Numbered from the stretch's first letter, positions 50,378 through 58,748 are shown. The stretch is 64,000 nt of DNA from Mucilaginibacter sp. SG564 (GCF_013149275.1 NZ_JABGNA010000002.1:372001-436000); one strand, 5' to 3'. A program made the numbers and translations. The notes: generated from the letters alone by a model not told the origin.

Positions 50378-51013
50378 TTAATTACTGCTCTTATTATCCG
50401 CATCGGTTATCTGTTTAACCAGGCTTCCCCAGGCAAACGGATTAAGTAATGGGTTTGGTGTTAGTGAATGCGAATTCAGGATGGTGTTATGCATGCTTTG
50501 GGCCGTGGCGGATTGTATTTCCTGGGCATCACGGGGCAATACGTTTCCTAAAGCAACTAAGGTGGTACGGTTAATATTTTTACGCGCTATCTCCAGGTCA
50601 TCATCGGCCAGTTTTACAGCTAAAAAGTCTTTCTTAAACTCATCTGTAGTAGCCCATGGGAACACATGGAACGTAGGCAGATTAATGATCTGTGCTTTCA
50701 GGTTAACTTGCAGGGTATAGCTTTTATTAGGCACATTGGAAGGTATAACAACCGTTACAGGTCCGTATCCAACGCAGGTAAAGCGCAGGGTATCCTGCTC
50801 GTGAACTACAAATGAAAAGTAACCTTTATAGTTTGATTGCCCTGCCGAATTATGCGCCGAAGTATTAGTAATGGTAACATAAGGAACGATCACAGTGGCA
50901 CTATCGGCGTTATGTACAACACCTGTAAACTGCACAACGGGCCTGTCGTCATGTTTTTGTGCAAAGGCGCCAATTGATGCAAATAAAAATAATATGGCTA
51001 TCAGATATTTCAT
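50378..51013 (-). CDS. Carboxypeptidase-regulatory-like domain protein, secreted
   Basis: 211 residues with a signal peptide (MKYLIAILFLFASIGAFAQ). Residues about 27-115 form a carboxypeptidase-D-regulatory-like beta sandwich: VQFTGVVHNADSATVIVPYV and SAGQSNYKGYFSFVVHEQDT then LRFTCVGYGP. In Bacteroidota this module marks cell-surface proteins. The remaining helical tail (DEFKKDFLAVKLADDDLEIA RKNI) has no recognised family but is common in this group. The ATG at 51013 is chosen; an in-frame start 18 codons upstream would precede the signal peptide with polar sequence. Confidence 0.82.
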   Translation of the reverse strand: MKYLIAILFLFASIGAFAQKHDDRPVVQFTGVVHNADSATVIVPYVTITNTSAHNSAGQSNYKGYFSFVVHEQDTLRFTCVGYGPVTVVIPSNVPNKSYTLQVNLKAQIINLPTFHVFPWATTDEFKKDFLAVKLADDDLEIARKNINRTTLVALGNVLPRDAQEIQSATAQSMHNTILNSHSLTPNPLLNPFAWGSLVKQITDADNKSSN

Positions 51014-51127
51014 ATACCAATCACCCTCCCCGGATATATTACAGGCTATGCCCGGAAAAAGTTTCAAAACTTTAACAAAAGTACGTTAATGCCGTAAATA
51101 AGGCTGGCATTTTAACAATACTTAACA

Positions 51128-51406
51128 TTATCTCAAATTTTCAGGAAGCACCGCGTTAGGGTCGTCAATGTCTGTCAGGTTGATAGCCTCAATCCCGGTC
51201 ACTTCCGGAACAGCTTTTTTAATAGCCTGTTCAATGCCAGCTTTAAGCGTCATGATGCTCATGGGGCATGACCCGCATGAACCTAACAATTTTAATTTAA
51301 CTACACCTTCTGGGGTGATCTCCTCAATCGAAACATTCCCGCCATCAGCCTCCAAATACGGGCGGATGGTATCTAAGGCTGTCTCTACTTGACTTAATAA
51401 ACTCAT
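51128..51406 (-). CDS. NifU C-terminal-domain iron-sulfur scaffold protein
   Basis: 92-residue stand-alone NifU C-terminal domain (Nfu type) which holds and passes on iron-sulfur clusters. The signature VVKLKLLGSCGSCPMSIMTL KAGIEQAIKKAVPEV contains the CxxC cluster ligands. Located 126 bp downstream of the Mrp/ApbC ATPase gene on the same strand, so the pair probably works together in cluster delivery. Confidence 0.93.
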   Translation of the reverse strand: MSLLSQVETALDTIRPYLEADGGNVSIEEITPEGVVKLKLLGSCGSCPMSIMTLKAGIEQAIKKAVPEVTGIEAINLTDIDDPNAVLPENLR

Positions 51407-51454
51407 TTTAACTAAATTATAATATAAAGTAAAGTTACAACAATTTGTTTATTT

Positions 51455-51550
51455 GTTCATCAGTTTATTAGTTCATTGGTCTTAACCATGTAATCTTACC
51501 TAATTAATGACAAGGCACCAATAAACCTTGAATTATTGAACTAATGAACC
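51455..51550. repeat. Imperfect inverted word repeat overlapping the ApbC stop
   Basis: GTTCATCAGTTTATTAGTTC then ATTGGTC at the left and ATTGAACTAATGAACCA (51534-51550) at the right share the words GTTCAT and ATTAGTTCA in opposite orientation. The right arm encodes the last codons of the ATPase (SLVQ) and its stop. It fills the gap to the NifU-like gene. Confidence 0.55.
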
Positions 51551-52612
51551 AACAGCTTTCGCGTTTGAAATAGCTACCTGCTGCGCCACGCGGCGGGCCA
51601 TCTCTAAAAATGCCTGGGCCATTACCCCATCTTCTTCCAGTATGGTTGGCTTGCCCGCATCGCCAGAGTCGCTTATACCCTTTACTAACGGAATTTCACC
51701 TAAAAATGGTACATCCAGTTGCGCGGCCAGTTTTTGCCCGCCACCCTTACCAAAAATATAATATTTATTCTCCGGCAATTCGGCAGGTGTAAAGTACGAC
51801 ATGTTTTCGACCACGCCTAGTATCGGCACATTTATGGCCGGCATTAAAAACATGCCTATCCCCTTTTTAGCGTCGGCCAATGCCACGTTTTGCGGCGTAG
51901 TTACAATTACCGCTCCTGTAACCGGGAAGGTTTGTGTAACCGTAATATGTATATCGCCGGTTCCTGGCGGCAGGTCTATCACTAAATAATCCAGTTCGCC
52001 CCAGTCGGCATCATTAAATAGTTGTTTTACCGCGGTTGATACCATCGGCCCGCGCCATGGTACGGGCTGATTTGGATCGGTAAAAAAGCCGATGGACAAC
52101 AGTTTGATACCATATTTTTCAATCGGCTCAATACGTGTTTTGCCATTAACCTCGCTGGCTTGCGGGCGGGCCCCTTCCAGTCCGAACATAATAGGGACAG
52201 ATGGGCCATAAATATCTGCATCGATTAAGCCTACCTTAGCTCCGGCTTTAGCCAATCCCAATGCCAGGTTTGCAGCCACGGTTGATTTACCAACACCTCC
52301 TTTGCCAGATGCTACCGCTATAATATTTTTAACACCGGGAACGCCGGTATTTTTTTGCGATGTAACCCTCGAGGTCATGTTAATGCTCACCACAGCCTCT
52401 TTGCTTATAAAGTGACTGATAGCGTTACGGCATGCATTTTCTATCATTGCTTTCAGCGGGCAGGCCGGCGTGGTCAATATCACCGAAAAGCTAACGTTGT
52501 TGCCATCTATATGAATATCCTGTATCATGTTCAAGGTAACCAGGTCCTTTTTCAGATCCGGCTCTTCCACATTGCCCAGGGCTTGTAAAACTTGTTCTTT
52601 GGTAATTATCAT
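51533..52612 (-). CDS. apbC: Mrp/ApbC-type P-loop ATPase, iron-sulfur carrier
   Basis: 359 residues. The N-terminal MIP18-like domain (about 1-90) contains ILTTPACPLKAMIENAC. The deviant Walker A motif is VASGKGGVGKSTVAANLALG, followed by GLIDADIYGPSVPIMFGL and LVIDLPPGTGDIHITVTQ. At the position where E. coli ApbC/Mrp has a CxxC cluster-binding motif, this protein reads VENMSYFTPAELPENKYYIF, without Cys. That is usual, to my knowledge, for Bacteroidota Mrp and suggests another way of holding the cluster. Followed on the same strand by a NifU-like scaffold gene. Confidence 0.92.
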   Translation of the reverse strand: MIITKEQVLQALGNVEEPDLKKDLVTLNMIQDIHIDGNNVSFSVILTTPACPLKAMIENACRNAISHFISKEAVVSINMTSRVTSQKNTGVPGVKNIIAVASGKGGVGKSTVAANLALGLAKAGAKVGLIDADIYGPSVPIMFGLEGARPQASEVNGKTRIEPIEKYGIKLLSIGFFTDPNQPVPWRGPMVSTAVKQLFNDADWGELDYLVIDLPPGTGDIHITVTQTFPVTGAVIVTTPQNVALADAKKGIGMFLMPAINVPILGVVENMSYFTPAELPENKYYIFGKGGGQKLAAQLDVPFLGEIPLVKGISDSGDAGKPTILEEDGVMAQAFLEMARRVAQQVAISNAKAVGSLVQ

Positions 52613-52622
52613 AATATTATGG

Positions 52623-52630
52623 CAAATTTA
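52623..52630 (-). promoter_or_regulatory. Candidate -7 box of apbC
   Basis: Minus-strand TAAATTTG is an exact TAnnTTTG, 10 bp before the apbC ATG. Confidence 0.5.
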
Positions 52631-52685
52631 TGAAAACAGGCCGTTGATTTGCGTTTGTTAAAGAAACAATTTGCAGAAACAACCG

Positions 52686-52716
52686 TTTGCAGGGGATAAG
52701 ATTTAGTTTAGTTTTG
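52686..52716 (+). promoter_or_regulatory. Full-consensus Bacteroidota promoter of the transglycosylase gene
   Basis: TTTG at 52686-52689, exactly 19 bp, then TAGTTTTG at 52709-52716. This matches the TTTG-N19-TAnnTTTG consensus perfectly. The gene starts 13 bp later at 52730. It is the best complete promoter in the window. Confidence 0.75.
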
Positions 52717-52729
52717 GAAAAATTTACAC

Positions 52730-54976
52730 ATGAAGCGTCTTAATCCTAAATACATACGCATAGCCGCATTTATACTGATACCCTTACTGCTTATCCTTTT
52801 AATAGGTGGCTACATTGCCTATTCAAAACGCGAGGCTTTGCTTCAAAAAGCCATCAGCAAAGCTAAAGCAAAAGCCAGGAGGGATTATAATTTAGATGTA
52901 AAAATAGGCTCGGCCCACTTTACAGGCTCCAGCACAGTAGCATTTTCAGACATCTCGATAGTGCCCGAGCAGCGCGATAGTTTACTGAATATCAAGAGCC
53001 TGGTGGTAAGTGTTAAGCTGCTGCCGCTTATTGTCGGCGATATCAAACTGGCCGATGTTTCCCTGCAGGACGGCTTTATTAACCTCACCAGCGTAAAAGG
53101 GGTTAAAAACTTCGACTTCCTGTTCAAAAAGAAAAAAGATACTACCGCAACGCATGATAAGGTTGACCTGGCCGACCTGGCCGATCACCTGGTGAACGAA
53201 GTGCTTTACAAGATCCCGGATAACCTGCACCTGAATAATTTTTCAATCAGTTTTAGAGACGACAGCACGCGCCTAAAACTGCTGGCTAAAACCGCACTGA
53301 TCAAAGACGGAAACCTTACCTCAACCATTGATGTGGATAACGGCACAGCCACCTGGCATATAGCCGGTAAAATGCACCCCTCTGATAAAGACATCGATGT
53401 AAAACTGTATGCCGATGGTAAAAAAGTGGAGTTGCCCATCATACAAAAAAAATTCAGGCTGGTGTTGAATTTCGATACCATCAGCACCAAGCTTACCAAG
53501 GTGGAGCATAGCGGCGGCGAAACAAAAATTTATGGTTCATGGGCTGTACATAACCTGCTCATCAATCACCCGGGCATATCATCAGATAATATTGTTTTCT
53601 CCGATGCTTCTATTGATGCTAATGTGTTTGTGGGCAGCAATTATGTATCTGTTGATAGTTCATCGCTCATTCACATCAAAAAGCTTACAGCTCGTCCCTT
53701 TATCAAATACACGCTGAACCCGGTAAAAATTTATGAGCTCAAGATCAATACCGGCTGGTTAAATGCCCCTGATATCTTCGACTCTTTCCCATCCGGTATG
53801 TTTGACGCTTTGGACGGCATACAGGTTGCGGGCAAGCTCAACTACGCGCTTAACTTTTATATGGATTCATCCAAGCCCGATGATCTGCAATTTGATTCGC
53901 GCCTGAGCAAGGATAATTTCAGGATAGTGAAGTATGGCAAAACCGACCTCACCAAGCTAAACAGCACTTTTGTATACACGCCATATGAAAAAGGCAAGCC
54001 CATGTCGCCGCATGTGATCGGGCCCGAAAATCCGGAGTTTACACCACTGGAGCAGATTTCGCCCAACTTGCGCAATGCAGTAATGACCGCAGAAGATCCT
54101 TCCTTTTACACCAATCACGGTTTTGTTGAAGAAGCTCTGCGCAAATCATTGGTGACCGATTTTAAAACCAAAAAGTTTAAACGGGGAGGCAGCGGTATAT
54201 CTATGCAGCTGGTAAAAAACGCCTTTTTAAGCCGCGAAAAAACGCTTGCCCGTAAAATTGAAGAGATCCTGATTGTTTGGATCATCGAGAATAACCGGGT
54301 GATGACCAAAAACCGGATGTTGGAGGTTTACTTTAATATTATTGAATGGGGCCGTGGCATATATGGCATATCTGAGGCCTCACATTACTATTTTGGAAAA
54401 TCACCGGCAGAACTTACCCTGGGCGAAAGTATTTATCTGGCCAGCATTGTACCATATCCAAAGGGTGGCTTATATGCTTTTCAGCCCGATGGAACGCTCC
54501 GTCCTGGTTTGCATGGATATTTTAACCTGATTGGTAAATTAATGGCGCAAAAAGGCTATACGGCCCGCGATACCAATGCTTATGGCTTTTATGGCGTTCG
54601 TCTGCGCGAAAGCCTGCGCCGGGCCATCGCGCCGGTGGATACCGCCACTGCCGACAGCCTGATGAAACAAAGTGATGACAATGAGGTAATGCCTGTACTG
54701 GAAGACCCGGTAAAGAAACCAAACTTCTTCCAGCGTCTCTTCGGTAAAAAAGATACTACCGCTAAAAAAGCTGAGGAGCAGGAAAAGCAAAAAGAGAAAA
54801 CCGCTAAGGAAAAACTAAAAGAGCAAATTGAAGCCCTTAAGCAAGAGTACAAGCTAAAAATAGACAATATTGATACCGCCGGCAAAACCCGGAAAGATAT
54901 AAGACAGGAAAAACGCCGCCTGAGGAAAGAGCAGGATGAGAAAGAGGATGAGCTGAAGCAGAAGGCCAATTTATAA
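52730..54976 (+). CDS. AsmA-like domain fused to GT51 peptidoglycan glycosyltransferase
   Basis: 748 residues. A membrane anchor at about 9-28 is followed by an AsmA-like repetitive beta region to about 410 (KIGSAHFTGSSTVAFSDISI, LHLNNFSISFRDDSTRLKLL). The glycosyltransferase family 51 domain (about 430-620) has the catalytic Glu455 in AVMTAEDPSFYTNHGFVEEA, then RGGSGISMQLVKNAFLSREK and EVYFNIIEWGRGIYGISEAS. No transpeptidase domain is present. The C-terminal 100 residues are a charged Lys/Glu coiled coil. It probably polymerises lipid II at the inner membrane; the AsmA-like part might guide lipids (inference). A full-consensus promoter precedes it. Confidence 0.9.
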   Translation: MKRLNPKYIRIAAFILIPLLLILLIGGYIAYSKREALLQKAISKAKAKARRDYNLDVKIGSAHFTGSSTVAFSDISIVPEQRDSLLNIKSLVVSVKLLPLIVGDIKLADVSLQDGFINLTSVKGVKNFDFLFKKKKDTTATHDKVDLADLADHLVNEVLYKIPDNLHLNNFSISFRDDSTRLKLLAKTALIKDGNLTSTIDVDNGTATWHIAGKMHPSDKDIDVKLYADGKKVELPIIQKKFRLVLNFDTISTKLTKVEHSGGETKIYGSWAVHNLLINHPGISSDNIVFSDASIDANVFVGSNYVSVDSSSLIHIKKLTARPFIKYTLNPVKIYELKINTGWLNAPDIFDSFPSGMFDALDGIQVAGKLNYALNFYMDSSKPDDLQFDSRLSKDNFRIVKYGKTDLTKLNSTFVYTPYEKGKPMSPHVIGPENPEFTPLEQISPNLRNAVMTAEDPSFYTNHGFVEEALRKSLVTDFKTKKFKRGGSGISMQLVKNAFLSREKTLARKIEEILIVWIIENNRVMTKNRMLEVYFNIIEWGRGIYGISEASHYYFGKSPAELTLGESIYLASIVPYPKGGLYAFQPDGTLRPGLHGYFNLIGKLMAQKGYTARDTNAYGFYGVRLRESLRRAIAPVDTATADSLMKQSDDNEVMPVLEDPVKKPNFFQRLFGKKDTTAKKAEEQEKQKEKTAKEKLKEQIEALKQEYKLKIDNIDTAGKTRKDIRQEKRRLRKEQDEKEDELKQKANL

Positions 54977-54988
54977 GCAGATCAGGTT

Positions 54989-55028
54989 AACGTGTCAATT
55001 AGGTGTTTAAACACCTAATTGACACGTT
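54989..55028. repeat. 40-bp perfect palindrome
   Basis: Left half AACGTGTCAATTAGGTGTTT, right half its exact reverse complement, no loop. It lies 12 bp after the transglycosylase stop. A decayed third word (GTTTGAACATCTAATT) follows at 55045-55060 and leads into the nitroreductase promoter box. It probably works as a terminator hairpin. Confidence 0.9.
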
Positions 55029-55055
55029 GGTGACTATTCTAACTGTTTGAACATC

Positions 55056-55063
55056 TAATTTTG
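55056..55063 (+). promoter_or_regulatory. Candidate -7 box of the nitroreductase gene
   Basis: TAATTTTG is an exact TAnnTTTG, 21 bp before the ATG at 55085. The box overlaps the last word of the palindrome region. Confidence 0.5.
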
Positions 55064-55084
55064 TTCCAACAAATAAAAAAAGAT

Positions 55085-55714
55085 ATGTCACTCATAGATA
55101 AATTACAATGGCGCTCTGCCATCAAAAAATTCGATCCCGCTAAAAAACTAACAGCCGACCAATTAGATAACCTGTTAAGTGCGGTGCAATTAGCACCATC
55201 ATCATATGGTTTGCAATCATACAAAGTAATTGTTGTTCGGGATGCCGAAACTAAAGCCAAGCTGCGCGCCGCTGGTTACGATCAGGCGCAAATCACCGAT
55301 TCATCTGCCTTGTTTGTTTTTGCGTCGGTAACTAATCTTGACAATGATTTTGGCAAAAAATTCATCGACCTCGTTGCTTCAACCCGTAATGTTGCCCGTG
55401 AAACCCTACAAGGTTATGAGCAGGTTGTTTTAGGAGCACTGAACGGCCGTACCAGGGAGCAAAATATAGCCTGGTCGCACAAGCAAGCATACATTGCATT
55501 GGGTGTATTGTTAAGCGCCGCTGCTGATCAAGGTATTGATGCCGGACCAATGGAAGGTTTTGATGCCGAAAAATTTGATGAAATACTGGGATTAAAAGAA
55601 AAAGGTCTAACTGCTTCAGTTATCGCCGCCGTCGGTTTCCGCGCCGATGATGATCGTTATAGCCAAATGATCAAAGTGCGCCGTCCAAAAGAAGAATTGT
55701 TTATCCACATTTAA
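55085..55714 (+). CDS. Nitroreductase-family NAD(P)H-dependent flavin oxidoreductase
   Basis: 209 residues, NfsB-like FMN enzyme that reduces nitroaromatics or quinones. The N-terminal FMN-binding motif is WRSAIKKFDPAKKLTADQLD, with Arg and Ser/Ala in the expected positions. LAPSSYGLQSYKVIVV contains the PSS loop. WSHKQAYIALGVLLSAAADQ GIDAGPMEGFD is the typical second half, and the C-terminus ends KVRRPKEELFIHI. I chose the ATG at 55085; the frame runs eight codons upstream, through the promoter box, to a TTG. Physiological substrate unknown. Confidence 0.94.
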   Translation: MSLIDKLQWRSAIKKFDPAKKLTADQLDNLLSAVQLAPSSYGLQSYKVIVVRDAETKAKLRAAGYDQAQITDSSALFVFASVTNLDNDFGKKFIDLVASTRNVARETLQGYEQVVLGALNGRTREQNIAWSHKQAYIALGVLLSAAADQGIDAGPMEGFDAEKFDEILGLKEKGLTASVIAAVGFRADDDRYSQMIKVRRPKEELFIHI

Positions 55715-55727
55715 TTAAGAAGCAAGG

Positions 55728-55781
55728 GCCAGGAAACAAGAGTTAAAGACTGTACCGGACAGTCCTTTCTTGATTCCTGGC
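55728..55781. repeat. Inverted word repeat after the nitroreductase gene
   Basis: GCCAGGAAACAAG (55728-55740) pairs with CTTGATTCCTGGC (55769-55781) with one mismatch. An inner stem GACTGT-ACCGG-ACAGTC lies at 55748-55764. Further words (CTTGACTCTTA) continue to about 55800. The vocabulary overlaps that of the repeat at 26670-26769. Confidence 0.7.
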
Positions 55782-55860
55782 GCTTAATATCTTGACTCTT
55801 AGCACCCTCCCCGTAACATCAAGTTAATCAGTGGCATGGCCTTTGCATATTTACCCAGAG

Positions 55861-56238
55861 ATGGAAACGATAAAGGCAAAAAAGATACTAATTGTTGACC
55901 ACAATGGCCTGATGACCGAAGTAATGTCATATATACTGGGCAATAATGGCTACGATGTGGTAACGCTTGATAGTGCCGAACATATATTTGGCAGCATCCG
56001 TAAAGATCACCCGGATCTCGTTATTCTCGACGCTGTTTTACCAGGCATAGATGGCATTGATGTATGCCGCCTGCTGAAATGGAACAAAGAAACCCAAACA
56101 CTCCCCGTAATTATTTGTACTGACAGCGATGATACCGAAGCCTATTTAAAACAGGAAGGCGCCCCAGATGGTGTACTGCACAAACCTTTTGGGATGAATA
56201 ACCTGATAGAAATTGTGAGCCATCAGCTGGCTGCATGA
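55861..56238 (+). CDS. Single-domain response regulator
   Basis: 125-residue receiver. The first strand and acidic site are KILIVDHNGLMTEVMSYILG (one Asp followed by His rather than a second acid), the phospho-acceptor is Asp57 in LVILDAVLPGIDGIDVCRLL, then VIICTDSDDTEAY and the conserved Lys in VLHKPFGMNNLIE. No output domain. The ATG at 55861 is preferred over an ORF start ten codons upstream. It is followed by a small ORF with a similar upstream sequence (ATATTTACCC in both). Confidence 0.88.
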   Translation: METIKAKKILIVDHNGLMTEVMSYILGNNGYDVVTLDSAEHIFGSIRKDHPDLVILDAVLPGIDGIDVCRLLKWNKETQTLPVIICTDSDDTEAYLKQEGAPDGVLHKPFGMNNLIEIVSHQLAA

Positions 56239-56303
56239 ACAATCCGTACACCAGTTTTCTTTAAAATACCAGATTTATCATCAACAATTGTATATTTACC
56301 CCC

Positions 56304-56309
56304 GAGGAG
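56304..56309 (+). promoter_or_regulatory. Shine-Dalgarno-like site
   Basis: GAGGAG six bases before the ATG at 56316. This is unusual in this window, where most genes lack such a site, and it supports the small ORF being translated. Confidence 0.6.
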
Positions 56310-56315
56310 AAAAAG

Positions 56316-56546
56316 ATGGGCCTGCCACTACGCATAACTTATAACGACACAGATCACGTTTACCAGATAAACACCACGCCAATCAGCAAGGCAACTACAG
56401 AGCTTGAAATATTGTTAAACGGCGAAAAAATAATCATTCAGAAAGACGTTCGCGGAGCATGGATACAACAAGGCGAGGGCCCGTTGATCGACCCGGAACT
56501 GGCCCAGGCATTGGGACGGTCCATCTCTTTACGATTCCGGATGTAA
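56316..56546 (+). CDS. Small conserved-looking hypothetical protein
   Basis: 76 residues, predicted mostly beta: LRITYNDTDHVYQINTTPIS, TELEILLNGEKIIIQKDVRG AWIQQ, then a helix (DPELAQALGRSISLRF). No signal peptide, Cys or known motif. A clear Shine-Dalgarno site and a near-consensus TATATTTA box upstream argue that it is real. It lies between a receiver gene and a histidine kinase gene. Function unknown. Confidence 0.68.
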   Translation: MGLPLRITYNDTDHVYQINTTPISKATTELEILLNGEKIIIQKDVRGAWIQQGEGPLIDPELAQALGRSISLRFRM

Positions 56547-56717
56547 CTATTGTTTTTGTTATTCTTCCCGGTTATTATATGTAGAATAAACTCTACATAT
56601 TTCTCCTTTTCGGTATAATACAAGCTTTTGCCAAAAAACAACGGCTCATTACGAAGCTATCTGCCTGTTTATATATTAAACATATTATGCATATCTTGGT
56701 TAAAGAACAATTAACCC

Positions 56718-58748
56718 ATGTTTTCACCTAAAGCAACTTTTTCGGTTACCGTTAATTTTTTAATGCTTGCATTAAGCCTCTTCTTGTGCACTGACGATGC
56801 TGTTGCTCAGGTACCCATTCTTATTAAACGGCGGGATAGTTTAACCAGCCTGCTAAAAACACAAACAGATACCAGCAGGGGCTTTACCCTGCTCCGGCTA
56901 AGTGATAATTATTTAAGATTGAATGACGGGCATAATGAGCCGGCTATAAAATATTCTACAGAGGCCTATCAGATATTTTCTAAGGCAAAGAATGGTTATG
57001 GCATGGCCTGGGCTAAATTTGAAGAGGGGACAGCCTATATGTCGCTCCGTAAATTTCCGCAGGCATTATCGGCATTAAATATTGCAAAGGATACTCCGAT
57101 CAGCGATACCATCAAACGGAAAAACGAACTGTTGGGCACTATATGGAACCAGATAGCTACCATATATGACGATCAGGGCAACATGGTACAATCAACCGAT
57201 ATCCTGATCAAAAAAGTTCTTCCGTTTTACGAGGCCGCAAAAGACGAGCGCAATATCGCGTTCACCAATGCCTCTTTGGCTACCACTTTCCTGAATTTTA
57301 AACAGTACGAAAAAGCGGTATATTACTATAAAAAAGAACTGATTGATTATAAGGGCCCAAAAACGGAAAGCTATTTTGCGATCGACTATAGTAGGCTGGC
57401 CCTTTGTTTAACCGAACAGAGTAAATTAAAGGAAGCCAAACCTTATTTAGATTCGGCGCTGAAGATACTGCAGGCCTACCCCAAATCGTACCCCTGGCTT
57501 AAGTATTATTACGGCAATGCCAACTGGTATCAAAAACAAGGACAGCATGATCAGGCCCTGGTTAATTACAACGAAGCCCTGGCGGTTGCCAAACAAATTG
57601 GCGATCAGTATAATTCTATCAACATCCTTTTTGGTAAATATGATGTGTTGTATTCGCAAAAGAATTACACTGCTGCCAAACCCGTAGCCTACCAGATCTA
57701 TAACCTCAACCGGCAACTGAAAGATACGATAAAACTCGATCGTATTGGCATTTATAAAATACTGTACGAGATAGAAAAAGCAACCGGAAACAACACCGCC
57801 GCGTTAAACTGGATGGAACACTATTCGGCCCTTGCCGATAGCATCAACAAAACCGACGAGAAACTAAAATTTAACGGACTGGAAGAAAAGTATCAGGCGG
57901 CTAAAAAAGAAAAGGACATCTTAAAATTGCAAAACCAGGCAAAAGAACAACAGCTTAGTCTTAACAAAAATCGTTTGTTCCTGGTGCTTTTACTGGGCGC
58001 GCTTATTATCCTGACATTGCTGCTGCTTACCTATTTTACCATCGCCAAAAATAGAAAACGAGCCGCTGAGCAGAACGAAATATTGCATCAGCAGCAACTT
58101 AAACAAAAAGAAAGCGAGCAGCAATTATTAACATTCAACGCCATGCTGGAGGGACAGGAGAAAGAGCGCACCCGCCTCTCCCGCGACCTGCATGACGGCC
58201 TGGGCGGCACGCTGGCGGGTATTAAATTACACTTGCAAAGTCAGGCCAACCAAACACAGCAACCTGGCTTGCAGCCCATTATTGAGCAAATGGCCGATGC
58301 CGTTAAAGAACTCCGCCGCATAGCCCATAATACCATGCCCGAGAACCTGTTGCGTTTTGGCCTGGAAGCGGCGGTGTCTGATCTGTGCGAAAACCTGCAA
58401 ACACCGGCTACTGTTATTAATTTTTACGCCACTAATTTAAGTAAACACCTGTCGCAGCAGGAGCAGTTAACCATTTACCGCATTATACAGGAGTTATTGG
58501 GCAACGCGTTAAAATATGCCAATGCCTCCGAGATCCTGGTACAATGTATCCAGAGTGAAAACCATTTTAGCATTACTGTTGAGGATAACGGCAATGGCTT
58601 TGATGTGGATACAACCATGGATAAAAGCGGCATGGGATTATTTAATGTTCAAAACCGTACCCGATATTTGCAGGGAACAATGGACATTCAATCATCAAAA
58701 GAAGTGGGTACCACTGTGAATATTGATTTGAAAGTGAACAATGGATAA
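56718..58748 (+). CDS. TPR-containing sensor histidine kinase (NarX/DesK-like, HisKA_3)
   Basis: 676 residues. A signal/anchor sequence (to about 30) precedes a periplasmic array of tetratricopeptide-like helices (about 40-390, for example WYQKQGQHDQALVNYNEALA). A transmembrane helix lies at about 416-440 (FLVLLLGALIILTLLLLTYF), then a coiled coil. The HisKA_3 box RTRLSRDLHDGLGGTLAGIK has phospho-acceptor His492. The ATPase domain includes ELLGNALKYANASEILVQC and DNGNGFDVDT. The stop overlaps the response regulator start by 8 bp, so they form a two-component system. Confidence 0.95.
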   Translation: MFSPKATFSVTVNFLMLALSLFLCTDDAVAQVPILIKRRDSLTSLLKTQTDTSRGFTLLRLSDNYLRLNDGHNEPAIKYSTEAYQIFSKAKNGYGMAWAKFEEGTAYMSLRKFPQALSALNIAKDTPISDTIKRKNELLGTIWNQIATIYDDQGNMVQSTDILIKKVLPFYEAAKDERNIAFTNASLATTFLNFKQYEKAVYYYKKELIDYKGPKTESYFAIDYSRLALCLTEQSKLKEAKPYLDSALKILQAYPKSYPWLKYYYGNANWYQKQGQHDQALVNYNEALAVAKQIGDQYNSINILFGKYDVLYSQKNYTAAKPVAYQIYNLNRQLKDTIKLDRIGIYKILYEIEKATGNNTAALNWMEHYSALADSINKTDEKLKFNGLEEKYQAAKKEKDILKLQNQAKEQQLSLNKNRLFLVLLLGALIILTLLLLTYFTIAKNRKRAAEQNEILHQQQLKQKESEQQLLTFNAMLEGQEKERTRLSRDLHDGLGGTLAGIKLHLQSQANQTQQPGLQPIIEQMADAVKELRRIAHNTMPENLLRFGLEAAVSDLCENLQTPATVINFYATNLSKHLSQQEQLTIYRIIQELLGNALKYANASEILVQCIQSENHFSITVEDNGNGFDVDTTMDKSGMGLFNVQNRTRYLQGTMDIQSSKEVGTTVNIDLKVNNG

